The notes below the pieces were generated by a model that was given only the letters and a program-made list of their open reading frames with translations, searched no databases and was not told where the DNA came from. Source: Gigaspora rosea (taxonomy: Eukaryota > Glomeromycota > Glomeromycetes > Diversisporales > Gigasporaceae). From it: a DNA stretch of 64,000 nt. The position numbers were made by a program, and so were the translations under genes. The stretch lies in assembly GCA_003550325.1 (NCBI GenBank), contig QKWP01000074.1, positions 208,674 through 272,673 of the forward strand. The letters are read 5' to 3'. Positions 1 through 12,159 of this stretch are shown piece by piece (the stretch's first letter is position 1; each line of letters opens with the position of its first letter).

Positions 1-1549
1 TTGTTTTGGTTTTCGGACTGATCCGAGATTGGGTAAATTTCACGATTTTGATTGGTTAAAGGTAACAGGTTACTATCGGGTAATCTCGTAATGTGCTTGG
101 CCTTAGGCAGCCTCTTGTAATTTTTCTTTTACATTATCTCAATTTTTTATTATGTGAATCGAATTTAATTTATAATTGAAAAATGTCAATCATGTCAAAA
201 TTTACATGAAACTAATAAAAACTCATTTTTCGAAAAATTGCAAAATGGGCCTTTTTAATATGAGGCACTCCAGATATTCCACGCCTCTTTCTGCCTGACA
301 TTTCAAGGTTTAGAAGTCCTGAGCGCTTAGTAGAGTAGATTTTAGTTAGTGTTAGTAGTGTATTGTGATGACATTTTCACGGAAGGTTCATTTTAGCCCC
401 TCACAACGTGTAGTTTCCTTTATACATTTTATGTAACAAATTTTATGACAACAAGATAAATATGTGGATTGCAATATATTATTGTTTTGCGAATTAGTGT
501 TAAACGCCTTTTTTCGTGATATCATGACGCAAGGATCACATAATGTCCCAAAAGAGGGACTTGTTATTTTTGTCGCTGAGCCACACGCAAACATGGTAAG
601 CTGTATTTTTAATAGTTTACAAAATATATAAAATTTATTTTTAGTTTTATAACAATCTGTTGATGGAATGGTCTTTACAAAACATTGTCCACGGCTATTT
701 TCATTAATACAGTAATTGCAAAAAAAAAGTTACAAAATACAAATATGTCGGTGTTTTTTTTTATTTATGTCATTAATGCAAATAGTATGATATATTGACC
801 ATATTTTCGCTAATCTTTATAACCAGAGGTTAAGACAGAACTTCTCTATTCAGTTACATTGGTAAGGTCGAAAGATTTTGTTGAAACAGGGAAAGGAAGA
901 ATTTGCTAGGTCAACAGCAAGAAAATTCTCGTCATAGTTGGTATTGATACGGAATTCACAAAGTAATTAAAGATAGGAGGTATATTACTCTACCAAATTA
1001 TTATGGTTTATCTGAAATATCTGAAATACTATCGGATACGGAAATAGCTATCAAAAAAGAATTCAAAGGTTTAAAAGCTTTAATAATTTTAACACAATCC
1101 AATGGAACACCTTATAAATACTTACCACGCATTATCAAAACTAGTCTATAAGCTATGATTGAGATGCTAAATACTGGAAAGTGCATTGGATATTTCCGGA
1201 AGGTAGAGTCGTGATCGAACTGAACTCTTAGATTTAAAAGGTTAGTTTTGCTATTATATTACATGTTGATTAAGTTATGTTTGCTTTTTACAAAAATTTT
1301 ACTGCGTTAGTGGGTTTGCCAATATTACTTTAGGTGTTATGGCAGCAAATCCTAGTCAGTATATCAAGATTGTTCCGTTGTGGTTTGCTAAAATTATTAT
1401 GAGTTCATTATTAACAAACACTAAATATCAAATATGCTAACACTTTAAATTTTATTTTCCATAGGTTTAATTATTTTCATGTGCATCAATTCTGTTCCCA
1501 TGTTATTGTTAAATTTTGTTCACCTATTTCAATTCCACTTGAGTTAATT
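1..1549. other. intergenic AT-rich sequence, no gene recognised
   Basis: No supported gene or complete element was seen. A stop-to-stop open stretch on the plus strand at about 949-1151 (about 66 codons, no ATG) has protein-like composition. It could be a decayed exon, but nothing in it is recognisable. Confidence 0.5.
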
Positions 1550-1570
1550 GAAATATAATAATAATAGTCA

Positions 1571-2935
1571 GTATAAAAAGGAAGATGTGGTAAATTATTG
1601 GAAATTATTTATAACAGATTGAAATCAGTAACAATTAATACGCCAAATTACGAAACATTAATTGTATGTCTGAGATTTATATAATACTCCAAGAATAAAA
1701 AATTCAATCATTTTATATTGTGTAGGTCAATCTCACAGCTCATCAACTGATAAAATTAAAGATTCATGAAAAAATTGAAATTATATCAAAGGTTCATTGA
1801 TGGCTACATAAAATTTACGGATGATCCTCACGCTCAAGAGGTGCGCAGCCAACAAACTACTTTTAAAGAATTTAAAACTTTAATATTATTGCTATACCGA
1901 ATGTTGCTTTTAAGCTTGTGTATATTTTAGTTCTTCCTGGTAAGTTTGATTATTTGAATTTTAATTAATAAATTCATATTTGCTAATCTGGGTTTCATTA
2001 AAAAATATAAATATAATAATAAGGATTATTACTAAATCTTCCCATAATTATGGATGCACATTTTAATTTGTTCCAACAAAGCAGGTTAGTTTTAGTTTAC
2101 TTATTAAAAATGTAAGTTTTCATTGGTCTTTGTTCAGAAATTGCCAAAAAATCAAGTATAATGATCGCAGGACATCATGTTATTATAGCGCTAATCTTTT
2201 TTTCTTTAGAGACATACGGAATTTATACATTCATAATAAAGTTTCTATAGTACAAATATCACTGGAATTTTATTCTAATTTTGGAATACCTTCACAAATA
2301 ATTGTTCTTTTAATTTTATTGGTATATGATGATTCAATTATTCGGAGAATGTTTAATTAAAATGCAAAGTTGATTAAGTTTTTAACATTTTAATTGTGAT
2401 CATAAATATTCTTCACAAATTCTGTAGACCTTTATTACCTCTCGTCTTTTCATTCTACTAGGCACAAGGCATTTAAAACAGGTTCGTGATAAGCTTTCAA
2501 CCAATATAACAGAACTAATATATAACTTAATAAAAACATATAATACGTATTTAACTTGGATAAAAAAAATGCGTATGTTAAATATAATAATATAACCACG
2601 CTCTGGGGTTTAAGTCTCTCCCTAAGCGGTGACACTTGCATGAGATTATTGTGCTTATGTCACATGAATTTATCGGAACAAAATATATAATATCATTTGT
2701 TGAGTAGTAGTTCTTTAAGATTTCAATCGTAGAAAAGCAATTACTCTATATGCTTTTATATTAGTTTTGAACATTATAATTTAGCAAATACAGTAGATTG
2801 AACTGTTTAACTGCACTGAGTCGAATTATGTTGATCATTGGCCAAATTATTGAAAATAGTATTATCGTAAACAGTTAAAATGGCTAAATGGTTGATTGTT
2901 AAAAAATTTTAGGTAGTTTTAATTAGGGATGGCAA
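1571..2935 (+). repeat. dispersed repeat R1, copy 1 (about 1.37 kb)
   Basis: This block aligns by eye, in the same orientation and throughout its length, with 52095-53140 plus 60382-60720, the second copy being interrupted by the LTR retrotransposon. Shared landmarks include the run around 1600-1690 and the stretch near 2600-2690 that corresponds to 60382-60440. Both copies end at the same motif, TAGGGATGGCAAAT, which resembles a hAT terminal repeat. No convincing protein is encoded; ORFs of 60-76 codons inside it are not shared in frame between copies. The family is not identified. Confidence 0.7.
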
Positions 2936-3364
2936 ATAGGTCTTTCACTCCGCTTCCCTCTGTTCCAGCCCAAAAAAATAAAAAGTGCAATTTAATGTTT
3001 TTACTTATGGCAAAAAAAAATACAATTTTATTTCGTAAAAAAAAAAAAAACAAATAAACTTGCAATTTTTAAATACTGTGCTCAATTAACTAAATAATGA
3101 TTCTTTTATGATTAATGTTTTAATTTTTTTTAAAAAACTGCACTCAACTAAATAAGATTGATCCGTTTAAGATATATTCATTATTAAAAAAAAAAAACAC
3201 TTAATAATAATAAAAATAAAATTTAAATTAAGCGCTCTAGTGTTTAATGTAATTTTTTTTGACCCATTTCAAAAAAATACAAAAAATTTTTTTAAAGCAT
3301 TTATTTTAAAGCATACTACTAAAGAAGTACCGGTACTAAAAATATATTTGACCTATTTTGGACT

Positions 3365-3621
3365 TACCAGGAACGGAGTACAAAGTACGTAGTGTATGTA
3401 CCAGGAACGGAGTACAAAGTACGTAGTGTATGGTTTACAGGCATTTAAAATGCCTTTTGTATCTGATTGGTTAATCTATCCTTGTGACTTTGAATGTATT
3501 TCTATATTTGTACATACTCTATGGGGCTTTGATCTACTGTATCGCAAAAAAAAAAAACCAGAACCTTATGCAAAACTGGTTTAACCTGTAACTCGCTGAA
3601 AATCCACTTTCCGTTCCTGGT
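3365..3621. mobile_element. small TIR element with a 34-bp tandem duplication at its left end
   Basis: A 34-bp unit starting taccaggaacgg is present twice in tandem at 3365-3398 and 3399-3432. The 11-bp motif accaggaacgg recurs inverted at 3611-3621, giving short terminal inverted repeats around about 220-255 bp of non-coding sequence. No clear target-site duplication was found, so element status is tentative. Confidence 0.4.
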
Positions 3622-4290
3622 TTTGCGTGACAACGTCGCGCAGTTACTTATTAATATACTACTAAAAATTAAATTGCTTCGTTAACGTACTTTAACATAC
3701 AACCGTATAGTCGCGAAATAACGCTATTGAAAATCGAATCCTTCAAAAATAGCCACGGTGTCCATGGGCATTCCGAACTAACACGCAGTAAAGTAACATA
3801 TAATCATTGTTGGAAAAATGATATACAGCCAACCTTCCATCAATGCATCCTTTATAAATGCACTTTCTATGATACGTACGTATTACACCCGAAGATCAAT
3901 CCCATAAGTCGACCTTTTTATTAAAATTCACTACTAGATGTTGGACCCGTCATTAAATGATAGGTTAGATTCAACTATTTTTAATCAATTTTACAATATA
4001 TAATCTATTATAATAGAGCTTATCCGTTTTCATATTAAATTTAGCGGATATTCGACGGATTTTATATTAAATTTAGTATCCAAGTGATCAGATCCAAGTT
4101 CTATATTGTTATTATGACAATATACAGATTTACCCAATATTCACGAGATATAGGTGAACATTCTACATCTTCTTCAAATATCCATTACATAATGTGCGAG
4201 ATGTAAAATAGTGTTGAATAAAAATAACAGTCACGAGTTTTACCCAATTTTCAGGTGTATGTGAAAATCAAATAGTTGAATCAAGCAGTT
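3622..4290. other. intergenic, nothing recognised
   Basis: AT-rich sequence without a coding signal. A 65-codon plus-strand ORF at 3727-3924 has no recognisable motif and is taken as chance. Confidence 0.45.
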
Positions 4291-4470
4291 ATACTAACGG
4301 CTCATTATGATTATTTATCACTGTTAAATATCATTTTAATAGTTCTTTATGGTTAAATAATCATACTAATAGCTCATTATGGTTAGCGATACTAAAATTC
4401 CTTATTGTTGTGTTAGATAATCATCCTAACAGCTCTTTATTGTTGTGTCATGAAACCATTCTAACAAGCT
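4291..4470. repeat. degenerate tandem repeat, unit about 42-45 bp
   Basis: Four or five imperfect units share the motifs ctaacagctc / ctaatagctc followed by attatggtta or ttattgttgt, with a catcctaac-like spacer. The units have diverged by both substitution and indel. Confidence 0.5.
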
Positions 4471-4797
4471 TTTTAGGATAAGTATTAAGTATTTGGATTA
4501 GGATGGTTGAGATACTGCTGAGATATAGCTCATGATTCGTGAGACATTTGATCAACTTTCATCAATAAAATGCAATCTTTAATTGACTATAATGAGTTTA
4601 TAAATAAATTTTTTCAAAATTCTTTGTATCGAGGTTTATATACTGAATAAAATCTTAAAATTTATAATAGAAGAATTAAAAGGTACACATATATAATAGA
4701 GATTAGTTTAATAGTGGAAATTGCCGTTCTTATAACTTTATGAATTATTAGCAAATTAACGATTAAATTTTTTAGTTATATTATAAATTAGGGTAGT

Positions 4798-5194
4798 TTA
4801 AAGAAGAGTGAACCCAGTGATGATCTCGAATTGTATCACCCTCGATTTAATCACATATATTTTAGATTGTAAACAAATATCAGATGACATTTATGAAATC
4901 GGATGATGCTTAAATCCACGTGACCCCATATCCTAAAATTTCCGAATCTCATGTAACCAATTGACACTACATAATCAAAACAATCAAACGCTATAAGCGG
5001 CCAGAGGCAAAAAGCTTCTATAAAACCACCAACAAAAAATATTTTACCTCATGGTTAGGGTTAGGGTTTGGGTAGACTTTTGATATAGCTAGAAGGTCTT
5101 TTTTATATATAATCAAGTGACCAATCAAAATTAACAGGTGATTATATCGAGGGTAATACAATTCGTGATCATCACTGGGTTCACTCTTCTTTAA
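4798..5194. mobile_element. non-autonomous TIR element (MITE), about 400 bp
   Basis: Long terminal inverted repeats of about 50 bp begin TTAAAGAAGAGTGAACCCAG on the left; the reverse complement lies at 5145-5194. They continue through a GAATTGTATnACCCTCGAT-like segment. The interior is non-coding and holds a GGTTAGGGTTAGGG run at about 5053. Because the ends are palindromic (TTAA), the target-site duplication cannot be fixed. Confidence 0.6.
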
Positions 5195-5344
5195 GTGTCC
5201 CATAAATTATTTGATAACAATATAAGTTACGGTATTAGCTTTTATTTAAACTCAAAACCCAATACATAAGACTCAGACCTATGAAACATCGCCGTTTTTA
5301 TTACTAGCAATATATTTCGCACATAATACTACTATGTTATCAGC

Positions 5345-5880
5345 TCATTCGCCCCTCGATTCTGGTATGATTCCCCGAAAATTAGTTCCCTGCCGCAACC
5401 TACAGCACTTTTGTTGACAGTATCTTTCCTCGACATACCATGTTTTCGACATCCCCTTCCATTGACATCTCACATTTTCGACAAGACATTTATCTGACAT
5501 GACATATTTCTAATTTGACTTTTCTCTGACACTAAGTTTGATTGAATGCACTTTTTCCGACAAGAACGATAAACCCAGTGATCATCGCATCACGTGAAAT
5601 CATGCACTATGTCATTTGTTTACTAGCACTATCAACTTGGCCTAAATTATACTATCACCTATCCCTAATCTAGCCCTAGCCCTAACCCTAATTTAGGCCG
5701 AGTGCTTAATCATGTGACTTGATGAACACGAATATATCACTCTACCTATTTAAACGAAATTTTTAATCAGGGAAAGAACTTGTCAGAAAAAGATGTTGGA
5801 AACATTCATGTCAGAAAAATGTTCTTTATGAAATACGTCATGTCAACTGTTGGCTGGGGAAAAGGGATATCAAAAAACAG
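5345..5880. mobile_element. foldback-like element family FB2, copy 1
   Basis: This region aligns with 38583-39275. Shared features are the TIR-like start GATTCTGGTATGATTCCCC, a run of short segments each containing TGACA (for example ctcgacataccatgttttc), and a central block with CCTAACCCTAA-type runs next to taatttaggcc. The right arm is degenerate. No coding capacity was seen. Confidence 0.5.
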
Positions 5881-5884
5881 GCTA

Positions 5885-6720
5885 GCTATATAAATGGGAG
5901 TATGGTAGGCTCTGATAGGTTTAGGTTATGGATAAAATAGTCCAAGTCTAGTACTTAGTAGATAGTATAAAGATTGTAAGCAATATATTGTAATGATTAA
6001 TATATATCCAATAAAGTCCAGAGGCATGACCTCACCTTAACAATAAAAAAAAAAAATTGTTTCTCGTGAAATTTTACTAATAGCCACAATGACCACTATA
6101 TTTTCCTAACCTTAACTCTAATTATAACGCAGTTTTCTTGCCTTAATTTTACACATATTTTTACTTAGAAAACAAAACACATTTGTTTTGATTATCACAT
6201 TACACTTGATCCTAAATTTTGATTAGTCAAAATTACAAAATTACAGAGTGATCAATTTTTTGTGGGAGTGTGATGAAGCTCTTGATGAAACCCTTGTCAA
6301 TTGTAGAAGCTTTTACATTGAATCTAAACAGAATATTTTTTATTGCTAGCATTTCACTAGCAACAGTGGAGCGTAGGATCAACTTATACCGGGGGTCACC
6401 AAATTCTGGGTCGGGATACATCGGAGTGCATCAGAATCATGGTCAGCTGGATTGGAATTGATCGATTTTGCAATCATAAACAATTTTACTAATGAAATCA
6501 TATCTATTCATTAAGTAATTTGCTGCAGAACCTGCTAATGGCTAAGGCAAAATGCCATCCTAAATCTAACACATAGGACCCAGTGTTTTGATAATCTTCC
6601 TGTAAAAATTGCATAGAGAACACTTGATTTTTTGAACCATCAATAATAACACTAATTCTATGAGCATCTGTTATTTTATTTGCAGACTAAAACTATATTC
6701 TCAAATATCTTTAATTCGTA
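5885..6720. other. intergenic, nothing recognised
   Basis: AT-rich sequence. Two overlapping antisense ORFs of about 62 codons near 6233-6461 have no recognisable motif, and each is explained as the shadow of the other. Confidence 0.4.
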
Positions 6721-6726
6721 CTGAAG

Positions 6727-6842
6727 TTTTAATCACTCGCTAGGTGTTTAATTCACTCGCTGAGAGGTTTATACACTCATCGAGAGTCTATAACCCTCAT
6801 TTATGGTCTAGCAGGGTACCCTCGTTGAGAGTTAAAATCACC
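6727..6842. repeat. degenerate short tandem repeat, unit about 24-26 bp
   Basis: Successive units carry cactcgctagg, cactcgctgagag, cactcatcgagag and ccctcgttgagag followed by T/A-rich spacers. Confidence 0.5.
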
Positions 6843-7124
6843 CAACTATGCTACAAACTATGCAAAAATAGAAATATATAAAATAATACATAATAATAAA
6901 ATACTATAACACTGCCAATTTGTAGAACACCTATCAGATATATTTGGGTGATTGTTGCAAATTATCAGTTAATGTCAGATTGATATCAAAAAGATAAAAA
7001 CTGAGAAAATATAATAATGAACAAAAAATCAACTTTACATAGACTAATTTATTTCTATTATGAAAGAAATGAATAAAGACTTATGCTTTATCAAAATCAT
7101 CATGAGTTTGTTATTTATTATTGG

Positions 7125-7220
7125 TTTTGGCATGCATCATTGGTTTGTTTTGTCATGCGTCATGGGTTTCATCATGCGTTATGGGTTTTGTCATGTGTCA
7201 TGGGTTTTATTATTCGTCAA
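7125..7220. repeat. short tandem repeat, unit about 20 bp
   Basis: Units of the form TCATGCGTCATGGGTTTTG are repeated four or five times. The inverted motif TGACGCA occurs just downstream at about 7266. The plus-strand ORF across it is a by-product of the repeat. Confidence 0.5.
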
Positions 7221-7377
7221 TTCGACAATTTGAAGTTGCCTGATAAAATGGTTTCGATATGCGTCAATGACGCAGGTTGCGTCATACATCAGGCATCATT
7301 ATTTTAGAACATGTTCAGATCCAAGATAGAAAATTCAGAATGGTCAATTTTATACTCTCTGGTCAGCCAATTTCTTG

Positions 7378-7478
7378 TTACTCCTTAAAATAAAGAGCAT
7401 AACATACATGCATATATATATAAGGAATTTTAATTACTTATTAAAATAAGAGCATAACATGCATGCATAATATATGCA
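7378..7478. repeat. direct duplication, period about 55 bp
   Basis: Two adjacent copies contain aaataagagcataacatgcatgcat with minor changes (the first has cataacatacatgcat). Confidence 0.55.
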
Positions 7479-8460
7479 ATTTTAAGGGTAGGGTGAATGT
7501 AGATCATTTTTCATATGATTTACGTTGTACAATAAAATTACATAGTACCACAAAAATACACCCCTGATAAACTTTTTAAACTCATAACCAATTTTTACCA
7601 AAACGTGACAGCACATAGAATAAGGTTTAGTCTTTATAGTCATGAAATTCTAGAACTTCGTGCATTTAAAAAAAAGTAACTTTTATATATCGTAGAATTT
7701 TCTTAGGTGGATCCTAATTTCCTTAGGTCGCACAAAAAAAAAGAGGTTCTATCCGTTTCTAGAATAAATAAACATCCAATCAAATTCAAATAGAATCTTA
7801 TAATACTTGTAGTAAAAGAGACTAATCTCAAGACACGTACCCAATAACTTTCAGAGGTTTGAGATCCCGATGTTCATTTTCTTGATAATTTTATATAAAT
7901 AAATCGTATAGTGGCCAGCACAGGATTACACGCTAATGTAATAAAAAAAAATTGTATCCATTTTTTACCTGTTTAACCTAACAATTATTCCCATCCTTCC
8001 CAAGTAACGACTAGAGATTATCAAATACAATATTAAGGGCAGACGGCACTGACAATTCAAACGTATGTAAGTATGAAAGTATGAAGTTCTTTACCAATAT
8101 TTATTTTATTTTTTCTTTTTTCAGCAAATTTATTAAGCCATTATCAATAATTATGTCTATTTTTTATTTGTCTTCAGTATATAGGCGAATTGAGTAGTTG
8201 AAAAATGAAAACATATATTTATTATAATGTATATATGTTGTAGGTAGACTAATTAAAAGGGTTGGGGGAATTGATTTTAAGAATAATGAAACAAGACAAA
8301 TTTTAAGCAAAGTTACTATTGAGATGTTTTGTGAGTTTTATTTATAAAATTCAGTTTGTTCTTTTCCAAATTCACAAATTTCAAATTATTATAAAAAGCT
8401 CCATTATAATTATGCTATGCGCCTAAGAATTATATACAAGAATTCTTTATTATTTTAATA

Positions 8461-8700
8461 CAGTCAGACCTCTCTAAATGCATCCCCCCTAAATGCATAA
8501 CCTCTTTAAATGCATATTAATTGTCTGTCCCATTGACAGGCTTAATAAATAAATGCATACTCTTTATTCTGTATATGCATACTATTTTCTTGGCCCATCT
8601 ATATAAATCCCTCTATAAATGCACATCATGTGACCACGGGCCAATCAAATCAGGACTACATGTTATGATTTGTATATCATATGACTTGCTTAATTGATAA
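8461..8700. mobile_element. pogo/Tc1-mariner-like terminal region
   Basis: The sequence starts CAGTCAGACCTCTCTAAATG directly after a TA dinucleotide, the usual end and target of pogo-like elements. It is followed by repeated aaatgcat motifs at 8474-8520 and about 8550-8620. No opposite end is visible; it may lie in the gap. No transposase is encoded here. Confidence 0.5.
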
Positions 8701-8710
8701 TCCACCTATC

Positions 8711-9167
8711 AACTGGAGAATGGCAAAATGTAGCATGCTTCATCTAAAAGTCTTTTTCATACTAAGTTAATGATACATGTCCACTAATTGAAAGTTGTAG
8801 AGCTCGTCAAAATGCATCTAACGGTAGTTAAATCATCTAAATCGGCCCAGTGGATGGTGAGTTATCGTCGAAAAACGATTGCCGACTATAAAATTACATA
8901 TGAAAATCACTATAGGCGAAATGTGGCATGCTTCTATCTAAAACATTTTTTCTTACTAAGTTAATGATACACGGCTACTAATTGAAAGTTGTAAAGCTCG
9001 TCGAGACGCATCTAACGGTGGTTAGATCATCCAAATCGGCCCAGTGGATGGCGAGATATCGTCGAAAAACGATTGGCCGACTATATAAAATCTCTGTAAA
9101 CAAACATTGTTTACATAGAGATTTTATATAGTCGGCCAATCGTTTTTCGACGATATCTCGCCATCCA
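8711..9167. mobile_element. foldback element FB1, copy 1, truncated by the gap
   Basis: A segment with ctaagttaatgatac, gagctcgtc, atctaacggtggttag and gatatcgtcgaaaaacgat is present twice in direct order (about 8763-8893 and 8949-9090). It then turns back on itself: 9045-9105 and 9107-9167 form a near-perfect inverted repeat centred near 9106. The same layout and related words (ctaatggtggttag, agttaatcacc) occur in the complete foldback at 26323-26829, so the missing right arm should lie in the gap. Confidence 0.6.
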
Positions 9168-10110
9168 NNNNNNNNNNNNNNNNNNNNNNNNNNNNNNNNN
9201 NNNNNNNNNNNNNNNNNNNNNNNNNNNNNNNNNNNNNNNNNNNNNNNNNNNNNNNNNNNNNNNNNNNNNNNNNNNNNNNNNNNNNNNNNNNNNNNNNNNN
9301 NNNNNNNNNNNNNNNNNNNNNNNNNNNNNNNNNNNNNNNNNNNNNNNNNNNNNNNNNNNNNNNNNNNNNNNNNNNNNNNNNNNNNNNNNNNNNNNNNNNN
9401 NNNNNNNNNNNNNNNNNNNNNNNNNNNNNNNNNNNNNNNNNNNNNNNNNNNNNNNNNNNNNNNNNNNNNNNNNNNNNNNNNNNNNNNNNNNNNNNNNNNN
9501 NNNNNNNNNNNNNNNNNNNNNNNNNNNNNNNNNNNNNNNNNNNNNNNNNNNNNNNNNNNNNNNNNNNNNNNNNNNNNNNNNNNNNNNNNNNNNNNNNNNN
9601 NNNNNNNNNNNNNNNNNNNNNNNNNNNNNNNNNNNNNNNNNNNNNNNNNNNNNNNNNNNNNNNNNNNNNNNNNNNNNNNNNNNNNNNNNNNNNNNNNNNN
9701 NNNNNNNNNNNNNNNNNNNNNNNNNNNNNNNNNNNNNNNNNNNNNNNNNNNNNNNNNNNNNNNNNNNNNNNNNNNNNNNNNNNNNNNNNNNNNNNNNNNN
9801 NNNNNNNNNNNNNNNNNNNNNNNNNNNNNNNNNNNNNNNNNNNNNNNNNNNNNNNNNNNNNNNNNNNNNNNNNNNNNNNNNNNNNNNNNNNNNNNNNNNN
9901 NNNNNNNNNNNNNNNNNNNNNNNNNNNNNNNNNNNNNNNNNNNNNNNNNNNNNNNNNNNNNNNNNNNNNNNNNNNNNNNNNNNNNNNNNNNNNNNNNNNN
10001 NNNNNNNNNNNNNNNNNNNNNNNNNNNNNNNNNNNNNNNNNNNNNNNNNNNNNNNNNNNNNNNNNNNNNNNNNNNNNNNNNNNNNNNNNNNNNNNNNNNN
10101 NNNNNNNNNN
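9168..10110. other. assembly gap (943 N)
   Basis: Run of undetermined bases. An open frame across it has no meaning. Confidence 0.99.
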
Positions 10111-10111
10111 A

Positions 10112-10593
10112 TTCTCTTTACATTCTTTTTCAAATCCGCATCATCCTCGAGTGCTGCCAATTCCGTTTTCATATCATAAACCAATATTACTGATTCATAC
10201 TGCATCTTTGCCTCTGTCTCAAAAAACTCGTTTAATCGTTACCTAGAAAAAGAAAGTGTGTTAGTTGTAACCACAGACAAGAAAAAGAACAATATGCATC
10301 TACAGTATAGCAAAAGTATAAAGAAATTATACTCCCGAAAATATTTCAGATCCAGAAAGGACGAAGGCATTTGAAAAAAAAGGAGTTAATAGTTGAACGT
10401 ATTTATAGAAAAGAAAACAAAAAAGCAACACTTTAAAAAAATTCGGTAAAGTATTTAAAAATTTTTTGTTCTTTAAATCAATAAGTAAAAAAAACTCTAA
10501 CTTACATTTCCGTATTGCATGCTTTACCGCAATGCTCGAATCTAAGATTAAAAGTCTTTTATGTATGTACGTACCATAGAGTGCTGCATACAA
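10112..10593 (-). CDS. possible 5' exons of an unidentified gene entering the gap
   Basis: Two protein-like segments lie on the minus strand. The first, 10593 down to about 10506, starts with ATG (MYAALYGTYIHK) and ends at a strong donor-like GTAAGT. The second, about 10206 down to 10112, reads MQYESVILVYDMK then TELAALEDDADLKKN before the gap; an acceptor-like cttttctag lies just upstream. The two cannot be joined cleanly, because the frame of the second segment has a stop immediately after that acceptor. The second segment may therefore simply start at its own Met. No family is recognised. Confidence 0.3.
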
Positions 10594-10792
10594 ACTCGAT
10601 TTGTAACCGAGGGATATGGTACGAGAAGAAGGTTAAAATTCAAAGCAAACGATTCTTAGTAACGAGGCTTAGCGAATTCATGGAACGTTCTAGATTAAAG
10701 ATTTACGTTCGATTTCCATGTATGTTACATGAAAATGATGGATCACTGATTACATATGAAAAATGATCTACGTTCACCCTACCCTTAAAGTA

Positions 10793-11815
10793 AAAATAAA
10801 AACAGGAAGGTAAGCATGATGAGATAGTAAACAGAAGGTTATGTACAATAGCAGAGAATTAGATAAATAAATTAATAAACATATTTTCTTAAATCGATAG
10901 TGTGGTTATTGTGTCACATTGAATAGAATTCATCGATAAGAATACGCTTTTTTAATTTGTAATACAAATAAATAAATAATATAGTAAGTAATAAATATCT
11001 GAAAATAGAATATACATATAGCACAATAAATTATATTAAATAATAAAGTAAAAAAAATAGATAGTAAATATTAGCTTAGCAAAACACTAAAGATCATAGA
11101 AATCATATTAATTTTAAGATTATCAAATCATCTGGGCGGGAAAAAATCCGAAAATAAAAAAGCAAAAAATACAAAAATCTCAAGATGCAGAACAGAATTT
11201 ATACTAAACAAATACTTTTGTTGGTAAAATAGCAAAAAACATATAAAAAGATATAAAGTAATGTAAGCAAAATTGTTGTTTAGCACAGAGCTGCAAGAGC
11301 ATGAGCAAGAGCATGAGCACTAGAGTATAGTCTATAAAACGCGCAGAAGCAAACATAAACATAAGCACAAAAGCAAAAAAAAGGCAAATATAGGGGTTAC
11401 AACTTTAATCGAACTTTTTTAATGCTTTAATGAAGAAAATTCAAACGTTTAATAATTAAAATGCTTTTTTTTTGGCTAAATTCAAGACGAAATCATCAAG
11501 TATTTTTTTTTGGAAAAGGTTTTTATTTTGTGAAACATCAAATAACTCAAATAATATTAATAAATATTTTTTCAGTTACCTACTGAATTTCTACTGAAAT
11601 TAAGATACATTATACAAAATACAAAATAGTACAAAGTTGAATAATTTAAATTAATCTACCGATTAATTATCTTATGCTAACGATTAAATGCAAAACTATT
11701 TGTGAACTTAAATAATTAAATTAACTAATCTCCAAAGTTGAATAAATTTTGACAGTCAAATTAATTTCAGTTTACTAGCCTTACAAACTGGCCTTAACTA
11801 TACTATGGACTGGAT
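10793..11815. other. intergenic, nothing recognised
   Basis: Very AT-rich, with a small gagcatgagcaagagcatgagc duplication near 11294. No coding or RNA gene signal was seen. Confidence 0.45.
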
Positions 11816-11820
11816 TTAGA

Positions 11821-12135
11821 CTACCATTCACAACAATAAATTGGAGGCATCCAGCAACAATCAGGATAAACTATTGACGTACATGCTCCATCATTACACT
11901 CGACGCCGTCACTGCAATCAGCATTAGTTTTACAGGATTCCCCGCGTTTAGTATATACAGCTACCAATTAAAATGTTGAATGCTTGGTGAGAAAATAGAA
12001 ATATAAATGTTATAAATGAAATAATTAATTTAAAATTTTTTTTACCGTGAGGGATTGCGTGAACTGTCAGGCCATGGATGATACAAATAAGAGCGATAAA
12101 CAAGTAAATTATTTCATTGTGAAATACTGCATTAG
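11821..12135 (-). CDS. small cysteine-rich protein, probably secreted (two exons seen; start unresolved)
   Basis: Exon 2 (11960 down to the TAG at 11821) encodes VYTKRGESCKTNADC, then SDGVECNDGAC, then a C-terminal CCWMPPIYCCEW. That is nine cysteines in about 46 residues, spaced like a small disulfide-rich secreted peptide. An 85-bp GT-AG intron (12045 down to 11961) joins it in phase to a hydrophobic segment IIYLFIALICIIHGLTVHA (about 12113-12046), which looks like a signal peptide with a cleavage site after VHA. No ATG is in frame upstream. The nearest ATG (12117-12115) is one base out of frame, so either there is a one-base deletion or the segment is an internal exon with acceptor ctaatgcag at about 12125. 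Function unknown; a secreted effector-like peptide is an inference. Confidence 0.55.
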
Positions 12136-12159
12136 GGATTAATATTGTTTAGAGATGTT

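Larger units (their letters stand above)
7485..10785. mobile_element. possible TIR element spanning the assembly gap
   Basis: AGGGTAGGGTGAATGTAGAT at 7485 continues through catttttcatatg and recurs inverted at 10785 with one difference over about 36 bp. Both ends are flanked by TA (7483-7484 and 10786-10787), as in Tc1/mariner-type elements. The interior contains a pogo-like end, a foldback and the gap, so either this is one large nested element or the two ends belong to separate copies of one family. Confidence 0.45.

Noticed and set aside
949..1151. Open stop-to-stop stretch on the plus strand
   Set aside because: It has protein-like composition but no start, splice sites or known motif.
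5053..5065. TTAGGG-type runs at 5.05, 5.68, 27.95 and 38.9 kb as a telomere
   Set aside because: They are two or three units long, internal, and in several cases part of a TIR or foldback element.
9111..10205. 364-codon open frame on the minus strand
   Set aside because: Almost all of it is the N gap. Only the part to the right of 10110 is real sequence.
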